Part shown: positions 47,396-54,361 of the stretch, in pieces | How the letters are laid out: each line of letters opens with the position of its first letter | Position numbering within the stretch: position 1 is the stretch's first letter | DNA from: Thermoplasmata archaeon | Lineage (GTDB): Archaea > Thermoplasmatota > Thermoplasmata > Lutacidiplasmatales > UBA184 | Assembly: GCA_030037875.1 (NCBI GenBank) | Contig: JASHPV010000183.1 | Span: 1 to 54,361 of the forward strand | Direction of reading: 5' to 3' | Length of the DNA stretch: 54,361 bases | The notes under the pieces: generated by a model | Seen by the model: only the letters and a program-made list of their open reading frames with translations | The model's database searches: none | What the model was told of the DNA's origin: nothing | Translations under genes and position numbers: made by a program

Positions 47396-47498
47396 GCTCC
47401 CGTAGTCTAGTGGTCAAGGATAGAGGCCTCTCGAGCCTCTGACGCGGGTTCAAATCTGCGCCGGACCGGTCCGGCCGGTGAAACTCCCGCCGGGAGCA
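47396..47498 (+). tRNA. tRNA-Glu(CTC) with a T-loop intron
   Basis: Acceptor GCTCCCG/CGGGAGC, D-arm GTCT-AGTGGTCAA-GGAT, anticodon arm GAGGC-CTCTCGA-GCCTC (CTC at 47430-47432), T-arm GCGGG-TTCAAA|T-CCCGC once 47455-47484 is removed, discriminator A73; no encoded CCA. Confidence 0.93.
47455..47484 (+). other. Predicted archaeal tRNA intron, 30 nt, position 59/60
   Basis: TCTGCGCCGGACCGGTCCGGCCGGTGAAAC. BHB: outer helix GCGGG:CCCGC, 3' bulge ACT, central 4-bp TTCA:TGAA, 5' bulge AAT, inner hairpin including CCGGACC:GGTCCGG. Confidence 0.9.
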
Positions 47499-47569
47499 TG
47501 CCCATGCCAACTAAAGGGTCGTCCCGCACGGCGACAAGGACATCCCATTGGACTCAAGGGTCCCACCAG

Positions 47570-48151
47570 TTAGGTGGTAGGAGGCTTAGGTGGCTTACTC
47601 CTCTGCCGGCGAATCGCGAAGGCGAGGCCTGCGCCAACCCCGACAACCGGCACGGCGAGGAGCAGGAACACCGACAGAACGGAGGGCGCCACGAGAACCG
47701 CGGGGCAGCCTGCGCAGACAGCCGGATTTTCTTGAAAGAACGGACCTGTGACGTTCCCAGTGGAGGAGTTAGCCGCCCAGTACTCCTGCTCCGAACATTC
47801 ACCGAATGCATGGGCCCACGTAGTGTTCCGACATGTTGCAATCCAGACGAAACCCCAGTCGTAAAACGTCCCATTCGGCCCACCGGAGCTACCCCAGGTG
47901 AAGTTCATAATCCCCCAGGCACGAAGAGCAGCACCGAACTGAGCCTCGCTGCAGATTTCTAGGAACTGGGAGGAGTTCACCTCAGGATCTGCGTTCAGGA
48001 TCGTTGTGCAGGCGGAGGCGAGTGCCGTCTGCCCGTGGAACCCCTCCATGTCCGGACTCGCAACCGCAAGTCCTACGCCTTGCCCGCAGAGGGCAAGGAT
48101 TGCAAGGAGAACCAGCAGCTTCGGGAAGGCAAGGAAAGAGGACCGAGGCAT
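47570..48151 (-). CDS. Secreted/surface protein with signal peptide and C-terminal TM, Cys-rich ectodomain
   Basis: LLVLLAILALCGQGVGLAVA; ectodomain with seven Cys and several N-x-S/T sequons; SVLSVFLLLAVPVVGVGAGLAFAIRRQR. Confidence 0.65.
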   Translation of the reverse strand: MPRSSFLAFPKLLVLLAILALCGQGVGLAVASPDMEGFHGQTALASACTTILNADPEVNSSQFLEICSEAQFGAALRAWGIMNFTWGSSGGPNGTFYDWGFVWIATCRNTTWAHAFGECSEQEYWAANSSTGNVTGPFFQENPAVCAGCPAVLVAPSVLSVFLLLAVPVVGVGAGLAFAIRRQRSKPPKPPTT

Positions 48152-48217
48152 CGCGCCCTCGGCCCATAGATGGGGTTACTTGACTTGAAGTCCTCGTCCG
48201 AGACAGGCGGGGCCGAT

Positions 48218-49039
48218 ATGTCGACCCGATATCTCGTCGTGGTCAGCGAGGCGGATTCCACGGCATCGTTCATCGCCGAGCGATGGGGGACCCCGCCGAG
48301 TATCGGTGAATTCGTCGAGGGGTCCGCGCTGCGGCAACTCGCTCCGGAAGTGGAGCTGCTTCGGCGCCCGGGTCTTCATGTCCTCGATGCGTCGCTCAGC
48401 CATGCCCTGCCCGAACGGCTTCGGTCAGTTCCGATCGTATTCCCGGCCCGGCACCGGAGCGAGAGCGGCATCGCTTGTCTGACGGTTCACCCGCTTGGTA
48501 ACCTCGGACCGACGGCGGAAGTGGGGGGCGAGCCCGGCCGGCTCGTCCCCACTGCTGCCCGTCTGATGGCCGACGCGTTACGGCAGCTGGAGGAGCCGGC
48601 TCGGGCCATCGCGGTACCCGTTACCTATGAGGCCACGCATCACGGTCCTTTGCTGCACCAACCGGCCTTCTTCGTGGAAATCGCTGACGCGTTACCGGAG
48701 GCCGAAAGGCGCGCCGTGGCGATTCCTCTTGCCGACTCGCTATTGGACCTGGATGAGGATCCGGCCGACCGGGTGGTCGTCGGCGTCGGGGGAGGGCACT
48801 ACGCCCCGCACTTCACCGAACTAGCTCTGACACGCCGCTGGGCTTTTGGTCACATGGTTCCCCGACACGCCTTGGAAGGTCTCACCGCGGACGTGCAACG
48901 GCAACTTCGGGGCGGATCCCCTTCGGCGGAAGGCGTGCTCTTCCAGCGGGCGGCGGATGCGGACCGGCCCGAATGGAAGGGCTGGGGCGCGCGACTTCGT
49001 GACCCCGACGCTCCCCCGCGACCAACGGGCGAGGCGTAG
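48218..49039 (+). CDS. dtdA: D-aminoacyl-tRNA deacylase (DtdA/DTD2)
   Basis: YLVVVSEADSTASFIAERW...PIVFPARHRSESGIACLTVHPLGNLGPTAEVGGEPG..VPTAARLMADALRQL...VTYEATHHGP...VVGVGGGHYAPHFTELAL..WAFGHMVPRHAL. Confidence 0.93.
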   Translation: MSTRYLVVVSEADSTASFIAERWGTPPSIGEFVEGSALRQLAPEVELLRRPGLHVLDASLSHALPERLRSVPIVFPARHRSESGIACLTVHPLGNLGPTAEVGGEPGRLVPTAARLMADALRQLEEPARAIAVPVTYEATHHGPLLHQPAFFVEIADALPEAERRAVAIPLADSLLDLDEDPADRVVVGVGGGHYAPHFTELALTRRWAFGHMVPRHALEGLTADVQRQLRGGSPSAEGVLFQRAADADRPEWKGWGARLRDPDAPPRPTGEA

Positions 49040-49047
49040 GATCCGTT

Positions 49048-49314
49048 TCAGTCGGAGTCGGCGCGGCGCTTGCCGGGCCGCTGGTACATGACCGCGCCGC
49101 TCCGGTAGACCGCCTTACCGATCCGTAGGGTCTGGGCCGACGCGAAGCGGGGCGCCTTTTCGGCCAGCATGAGGCTCTCGACGACTTGACGGAAGAGGGC
49201 GCTCTGGTTGATCTCCGGGTGCCGCTCCAGGAATTCGTTCTCTTCCGACGTGATTGTGATGTTCTTTCGCAGCATCCCGACAATATCCGCGTGCAGCCGT
49301 GGCTTCCCGGGCAT
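49048..49314 (-). CDS. Small DNA-binding-like (RHH-type?) regulator
   Basis: MPGKPRLHADIVGMLRKNITITSEENEFLERHPEINQSALFRQVVESLMLAEK; start at 49314. Confidence 0.55.
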   Translation of the reverse strand: MPGKPRLHADIVGMLRKNITITSEENEFLERHPEINQSALFRQVVESLMLAEKAPRFASAQTLRIGKAVYRSGAVMYQRPGKRRADSD

Positions 49315-49336
49315 GGACGCTCGAACAGAGTATTCA

Positions 49337-49346
49337 GTATATATAC
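49337..49346. promoter_or_regulatory. Palindromic TATA-like element GTATATATAC
   Basis: Perfect 10-nt palindrome 22 nt upstream of the 49314 start. Confidence 0.5.
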
Positions 49347-49370
49347 GTATTCGAGTATTGGCAGCTTCTC

Positions 49371-50639
49371 TTACGGCGCCGGCGGACCCGCCGTAACGAC
49401 CACCGCATGGCCGGTGGTGAACCCCGTCTCGGCCGCCGCCCGAAGCTCCCGAGGACTGACCCGTCGAAGACGCGCGGGCCACGTCCGATAGAAGTCGCCC
49501 GGAAGACGATGATAGGCGACGTCGACGGCCAGCTCGTGGGCGGAGGCCGTGGTATCGAGTTCGAGAGGTAATGACCCGAGAGCGCTCTCCCGAATCCGTT
49601 CGAGCTCCGCCTGAGGAATGAGGTCGCTCGACAGGTTCTCGATCTCGTGGAGCATGAAACCGACGACTCGATCTCTCGTCGCGGGGTCGGTCCCGGCCAC
49701 CGCTTCCCAGTATCCACTCCAGCGCATCGCCTCGAGCTCACTGGAGGCGTGGTAGACAAGCCCGTGCTGCTCCCGAATCCGCTGGAAAAGCCGGGATAGG
49801 AGCGGGCGCCCTCCGAGCACTTCGTTCAACAGAAACAGTTCGGGATACGAGGGATCGGATCGGGCGATCGTTGACGCGCCGACGCGTACCGCGACCTGGC
49901 TCTGGCCCTTGATTGTCACGTTCAACCTCCGGCCTCGTGGCGACGCGGCCGGGAGTGAAGGAACCGGTGGATCAGAACAGAACTCGGCAGCCGGGAAGTG
50001 ACGCTCCAGAGAAAGCCTCAGGTCCCGCGGCGGCGCTCGGCTGGTGACCGCCAGGACACTTCCTCGAGCCGGGTAATGACTCCGGTGGAACCGCCGGAGG
50101 CCTTCGAGGGAAATCCGGGCGGCCGAACGCGCATTTCCGATCCCGGTGGAGCGATAGGGGTGTCCTTCTGGGAACACACGGGCCAGAAGTTCCCTCTCGG
50201 CTCGAAGGTCCGGCTGAACCATCTGACGGAGTTGACGTTCCTCCAGCTGTCGACGAGCACGCCCCAGTTCATCGGAGGCGAAGTAGGGCCGGAAGACCGC
50301 GTCGGCGAATATCTCCAGCAATGGGGCCCACGAATCCTGGGGGCCCCACAGCGTGATTTCTGCGGTCTCGGCCGCGATGCTGGCCGTCAACGACGCCCCC
50401 AGTCGGTCCAGCGTTCGGGCGAGATCTTCCCGGGAGCGTTTCCCCGGCCTTCCGACGACGAGCTTCGCGGCCACCGTCGCTAACCCCTCCGTGTCGGCAG
50501 GCTCGAATCCCCAACCCGCGGGCGCGACGTATGAAATGGAGAAGCTCCGGGCCGAAGCCGGCGGTGATTGGAGAATGACCTCGAGCCCGCTCTGGAGCGT
50601 CGTTCGTTCCATGAGCAGCGGGTCGCGCCGTTCGCTCAT
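49371..50639 (-). CDS. M16-family peptidase homolog lacking HxxEH
   Basis: LQSGLEVILQSPPASARSFSISYVAPAGWGFEPADTEGLATVAAKLVVGRPGKRSREDLARTLDRLGASL; M16 C-terminal half retained (QVAVRVGASTIARSDPSYPELFLLNEVLGG). 4-nt overlap with 50636..51952. Confidence 0.85.
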   Translation of the reverse strand: MSERRDPLLMERTTLQSGLEVILQSPPASARSFSISYVAPAGWGFEPADTEGLATVAAKLVVGRPGKRSREDLARTLDRLGASLTASIAAETAEITLWGPQDSWAPLLEIFADAVFRPYFASDELGRARRQLEERQLRQMVQPDLRAERELLARVFPEGHPYRSTGIGNARSAARISLEGLRRFHRSHYPARGSVLAVTSRAPPRDLRLSLERHFPAAEFCSDPPVPSLPAASPRGRRLNVTIKGQSQVAVRVGASTIARSDPSYPELFLLNEVLGGRPLLSRLFQRIREQHGLVYHASSELEAMRWSGYWEAVAGTDPATRDRVVGFMLHEIENLSSDLIPQAELERIRESALGSLPLELDTTASAHELAVDVAYHRLPGDFYRTWPARLRRVSPRELRAAAETGFTTGHAVVVTAGPPAP

Positions 50640-51952
50640 TCGGCCGGTCCCCCTGTAGGTTCGTACCGGACCGTGACGCTCGACTCCTCTGAGAAGAGGC
50701 GTTCGGCCTCGAGCCGAGCCTCCGATCGCGAGACGCGGAGGACCTGCCGGAGCAGTTCGCGCTCGCGGCTCAGCGGCCCATTGATTCCGAAGAAACCGAG
50801 TCGGAATCCGGATCGAGTGCTCCCTTCGTAGGCCAGCTGAGCTCCGCGGGCGATGATCGTGCGGGCATCGGCCCATTCCGCTGGGCTGGGGCCTTCCCGT
50901 CGAAGCCGCCGAACCTCCGCTCGCAGCGCGTCCTCGACGGTCTCAATGGCGACTCGAGAGGCCGCCTGAGCCTCCAGCGTGAAAAGTCCTGGGTAGAGAC
51001 GGGGTCGATAATCGCTCGAGGCACGTACCGCTAGGCCGGCTCGAACTAGCTTCCGGTACAAGAGGGAGTTCGGGTGCTCGGTCGAACGGGACCAGAACGG
51101 TTGCGGTGAGAACAGACTGGTTTCGCCTCCGAGCAACTGGTCGAGCAACATGGTCGCCGCAGCCCGGCGATCGCCGAACGCTGGCGCTCGCCAGCCCACC
51201 TCGACAAGTGGGGTAGACCCGGGTCCACGGAGGTGGCCGCGACGGGATCCCCGGATTGCCGGTTCGGTGTCCGAGACCCCGGTCGGGTCCCCGCGGCTCT
51301 CGATGCGTCCGAACCGCGAGCGGATTTGACGCAACGCGGCCGAGGCGTCGAAGCCGCCGGTCAGAACGAGGAGCCCATTTCGCGGTCCGTAGAACCGGTG
51401 GTAATAGTCGGCCACCGCCGAGGTCGGCATGTGAGCCATGTCCCCGGCGAATCCGAGCGGATCCCAGCGATATGGGTGATGTCGAAAAGCGAGGGCGTGC
51501 AGTTCCTCTTCGACGCGGAATTCCGGACGATTTTCGTTCCCTTCTCGCTCCGACAGGATGACGACGCGTTCCCGATTCGAGTCCTTGGGCTCCATCCGGG
51601 CGTCGACCATCCGGTCGGATTCAATACGGAGCGGAACGGCCCAGTGTTCCTTCGGGACCGTGGCAAAGTAGGCCGTAAAATCGTTGTCCGTAAACGCGTT
51701 CGACGTGCCTCCGATGGCAAATATCGCTCGATCGATCTCTCCCTTCCGGTAGTGCGGGGAACCTTGGAACATCATGTGCTCGACCCAATGGCTTACCCCC
51801 GTGATTCCAGGATGTTCATTGACCGAACCAACGTGGTACCACACCCAACTGCTGACGGTCGGGCTCTGGTGATCGGGGGCAAGGATCACGTCGAGCCCGT
51901 TGGCCAGCCGCTGCCGGTACACCCGCCCCGGAAAGCCGAGGGACGACTTCAC
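50636..51952 (-). CDS. M16-family zinc peptidase (active subunit)
   Basis: LANGLDVILAPDHQSPTVSSWVWYHVGSVNEHPGITGVSHWVEHMMFQGSPHYRKGEID; HWVEH is the inverted HxxEH motif. Confidence 0.93.
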   Translation of the reverse strand: MKSSLGFPGRVYRQRLANGLDVILAPDHQSPTVSSWVWYHVGSVNEHPGITGVSHWVEHMMFQGSPHYRKGEIDRAIFAIGGTSNAFTDNDFTAYFATVPKEHWAVPLRIESDRMVDARMEPKDSNRERVVILSEREGNENRPEFRVEEELHALAFRHHPYRWDPLGFAGDMAHMPTSAVADYYHRFYGPRNGLLVLTGGFDASAALRQIRSRFGRIESRGDPTGVSDTEPAIRGSRRGHLRGPGSTPLVEVGWRAPAFGDRRAAATMLLDQLLGGETSLFSPQPFWSRSTEHPNSLLYRKLVRAGLAVRASSDYRPRLYPGLFTLEAQAASRVAIETVEDALRAEVRRLRREGPSPAEWADARTIIARGAQLAYEGSTRSGFRLGFFGINGPLSRERELLRQVLRVSRSEARLEAERLFSEESSVTVRYEPTGGPAE

Positions 51953-52010
51953 GCGGGGCGGGAGTTGGCCCGGCTTATAACAGGCAAGTGACGGCCTGTT
52001 CCGTTAAGGC

Positions 52011-52898
52011 ATGACAATGGTTAAGTCCGGGCGCCCCCCACCGACCGCCGTGCCCGCGGCCTTCCAACTCGTTCGCTTGGGCAACACCATCGTATCGTTT
52101 GTCGGCACGATCGTCGGAGGGGTCGCGGCCCGCGGAGCGGGAGTGGAGCTGCCCGCGTCCCTGTGGATCGCCTTGGTGCTCGCCGCGTTCTCCACGGCGT
52201 TCGTGACCGCGGGGGGCAACGTCGTGAACGATATTCTGGACCGCGAGTCCGATCGAATCAACCATCCGGATCGTCCCCTCGTCACGGGCGCCATCTCGGC
52301 GGCCGCGGCTCGATGGACCGCGGCCGCGCTCCTCGTCGCGTCGGTCGTTGTGGCCATCCCCGTCATACTCGGCCGTCCGCTTGTAGGCGTCTTTCTAGCG
52401 GCGGCGCTGGTCGCGCTGCTCTCCTACGAGTTTCGGTTCAAGTCCGCCGGGTTCGGCGGTAATCTCTTGGTGGCCTTCTTGACGGGTCTGGTCTTCCTCT
52501 ACGGCGGAGCGGCGGCCGGGATGCCGGTGGCCGTCCTACCGTTTGGGTTCATGGCGTTCTTCGCCACCCTGAGTCGGGAAGTCATCAAAGACATGGAGGA
52601 CCTGGCCGGGGATGTGAACCGCCGGACACTGCCGCGAATCCGTGGGATGGGGTTCGCGAGCGGCGTCGCGCGGGGGTCTGTCGTCACCGCCCTTGCGCTC
52701 AGCGCAGTACCTCTCTTCATTCTCTTGCCGCTCGACTCCGTCGCGGGAATTATGTACGCGGCGCTGGTCCTCGTGGCGGATGCGTTGTTCGTCGTGTCGG
52801 TAGTATGGCTCCCGGCCCGACTGCATACCGAACAGACGGTGAGCAAAGGGGCCATGGCCGTGGCCCTACTGGCGTTCCTGGCGGTGGCGTTCCGGTAG
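52011..52898 (+). CDS. Digeranylgeranylglyceryl phosphate synthase-like UbiA prenyltransferase
   Basis: FQLVRLGNTIVSFVGTIVGG...AGGNVVNDILDRESDRINHPDRPLVTGAIS...SREVIKDMEDLAGDVNRRTLPRIRG. Confidence 0.93.
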   Translation: MTMVKSGRPPPTAVPAAFQLVRLGNTIVSFVGTIVGGVAARGAGVELPASLWIALVLAAFSTAFVTAGGNVVNDILDRESDRINHPDRPLVTGAISAAAARWTAAALLVASVVVAIPVILGRPLVGVFLAAALVALLSYEFRFKSAGFGGNLLVAFLTGLVFLYGGAAAGMPVAVLPFGFMAFFATLSREVIKDMEDLAGDVNRRTLPRIRGMGFASGVARGSVVTALALSAVPLFILLPLDSVAGIMYAALVLVADALFVVSVVWLPARLHTEQTVSKGAMAVALLAFLAVAFR

Positions 52899-52906
52899 GG
52901 GAAACG

Positions 52907-53656
52907 ATGGGTCGCGTGCTCCAGTATCTGACCGATAAACTGCGACGGGGCCCGCTCCATATGACGCTAATCGACCCGGAGAAGAAGGTTGGTCGCTCGG
53001 CGGCCAACGTCGCCGCCGCGGCGGTCGCTCTCGGCTCGGACGCGATCATGCTGGGCGGCTCGACGGGAATCTCCCCCGAGATCATGGCCGAAACGGTCCG
53101 TGCGGTGAAAGCGGCGGTCCCCGTGCCGACCATCATCTTCCCCGAGAGCCCCGCCTCCATCACCGCGGCGGCGGATGCGATTTACTTCATGAGTTTGCTT
53201 AACTCCCGAAGCGTCGACCACGTGATCCGGATGCAGGCGCATTCGGCGCTCGAGATCCTACGAATCGGACTGGAGCCGCTCTCGCTCGGGTACATCATCG
53301 TCGCTCCGGGGATGCGCGTAGGGGAGGTGGGCCAGGCCGACCCCGTCCCCCGCGAGAACGTAGAGCTGGCCCAATCGTACGCCTTGGCCGCCGAATTTCT
53401 CGGAATGCATCTGGTCTACCTGGAAGCCGGATCCGGGGCCCCCGCTCCGGTGCCCCCGGAAATGGTTCGGGCCGTCCGAAAGGTGCTGCACATCCCCGTG
53501 ATCGTCGGGGGAGGGATCCGGACGGCACAGGAAGCCGGGAATCTTCTTGCCGCCGGCGCTCAAATCCTCGTCACGGGGACCGTGACGGAACAGGAGGGCA
53601 TTGGCCCCGCGTTCGAAGGGATCCTATCGGAGGTACGTCGGGCGCGTGGCGAATGA
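52907..53656 (+). CDS. Geranylgeranylglyceryl phosphate synthase
   Basis: HMTLIDPEKKVG...GSDAIMLGGSTGI...PTIIFPESPASITAAADAIYFMSLLNSR...LGYIIVAPGMRVGEVGQADPVPREN...LVYLEAGSGAP...IPVIVGGGIRTAQEAGNLLAAGAQILVTGT. Start ATG 52907. Confidence 0.95.
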   Translation: MGRVLQYLTDKLRRGPLHMTLIDPEKKVGRSAANVAAAAVALGSDAIMLGGSTGISPEIMAETVRAVKAAVPVPTIIFPESPASITAAADAIYFMSLLNSRSVDHVIRMQAHSALEILRIGLEPLSLGYIIVAPGMRVGEVGQADPVPRENVELAQSYALAAEFLGMHLVYLEAGSGAPAPVPPEMVRAVRKVLHIPVIVGGGIRTAQEAGNLLAAGAQILVTGTVTEQEGIGPAFEGILSEVRRARGE

Positions 53657-54361
53657 TCCCACCCTCCCCACGCACTCCGTTGCCGAGGACCGCCAGAACC
53701 GGCTCTACTCCCGCTTCTTCTTCCGGGCTCCGTCGATCGCCTGGGCCGCGGTCCTTCTCGCGCTCGGCTCACTTCTTGACGCCGGTCTGACCTGGTTGCC
53801 CGGCGGCTTCCCTGTCCAATTCGCCTACGGCTGGGGGCTGGTCTTTCTCGTGCCCGGATTTGTCGGCCTGCTTCTGACAACTCCGCTGGCCCGCGCGCTA
53901 GGGGGTCATTTTCCCTGGCACCGGAACGCGCTGCTCGCACTCACCTCGAGCCTCGTTCCGATTCCGGTCCTCCTCGTATGGCGCGGCGTCGGACTGGCCG
54001 CGGGTCACCTTCCCGCGAGCATCCCGCTGATCCTGTTGTTCGTACAGGGACCGGTCCTGTGGTTTCGTCACATGACCCTGTTCGGCGTTTCCAAGCCGCA
54101 GCACGGGGCCTCTCTCCCCGCTTCGTTGTGTCAACCGTTGCTCGCGATCCTCGGCGTATTTCTACTGTACCCGCCCCCCGTACTCTGGGTCTTGGCGGCT
54201 GCCCTGTTCCTGCTTCTCGGTTTCTTGTGCGCGGCTCTGCTGCTCCGCGCGGCTGACCGACCCATCCGGCGAGAGTTCGGCGCTTCGGGCGTCTCGTTGA
54301 TCCGGCCCTTGATCGAACACGTGGGAAGTCGAGACCCCACGGCGACGGAGACGTTGGAGAA
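53646..54361 (+). CDS. DUF2070-like multi-pass membrane protein (5' part, truncated by window end)
   Basis: GTG start overlapping the GGGPS end; VANDPTLPTHSVAEDRQNRLYSRFFFRAPSIAWAAVLLALGSLLDAGLTWL... several TM segments; DUF2070 assignment tentative. Confidence 0.6.
   Translation, partial: MANDPTLPTHSVAEDRQNRLYSRFFFRAPSIAWAAVLLALGSLLDAGLTWLPGGFPVQFAYGWGLVFLVPGFVGLLLTTPLARALGGHFPWHRNALLALTSSLVPIPVLLVWRGVGLAAGHLPASIPLILLFVQGPVLWFRHMTLFGVSKPQHGASLPASLCQPLLAILGVFLLYPPPVLWVLAAALFLLLGFLCAALLLRAADRPIRREFGASGVSLIRPLIEHVGSRDPTATETLE

Noticed and set aside
47396-47460. Degenerate tRNA pseudogene
   Set aside because: First impression, because the contiguous T-arm does not pair; rejected once the 30-nt BHB intron restored a perfect T-arm and acceptor stem.
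1-54361. CRISPR array, rRNA operon or IS element
   Set aside because: No regularly spaced direct repeats, no rRNA-like stretches and no transposase-like ORF were seen by eye; a formal scan was not possible.

Overview
This is a high-GC archaeal chromosome segment, most likely Thermoplasmatota/euryarchaeal. That placement is inferred from gene content: L15e, L44e/S27e/aIF2alpha/Nop10, fibrillarin/Nop5, P0/P1/L1, aIF5A, GGGP/DGGGP synthases, a GINS protein and DtdA. Much of the window is informational or housekeeping. The items most worth follow-up are: (1) a 1349-aa protein that keeps the whole IleRS-like scaffold (editing domain, Zn knuckles, anticodon-binding helices), has no recognisable HIGH or KMSKS motif, and is fused to a helix-hairpin-helix and a DUF835-like C-terminus; (2) a tRNA-Glu(CTC) gene with a 30-nt intron in its T-loop (59/60) and a textbook 3-4-3 bulge-helix-bulge; (3) a co-directional cluster of three paralogous one-TM surface proteins with C-terminal di-cysteine motifs, a TM/disordered/zinc-finger protein, and three RecA/KaiC-like proteins of which only one has an intact Walker A; (4) a 1.49-kaa helical-repeat protein; (5) a ~65-bp direct repeat flanking a large TIG/IPT-like surface protein gene; (6) two genes whose reading frames clearly extend upstream of any ATG/GTG/TTG (PduO with an apparent ACG start, and an M3-like peptidase). 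Everything was read by eye; no database search was run.
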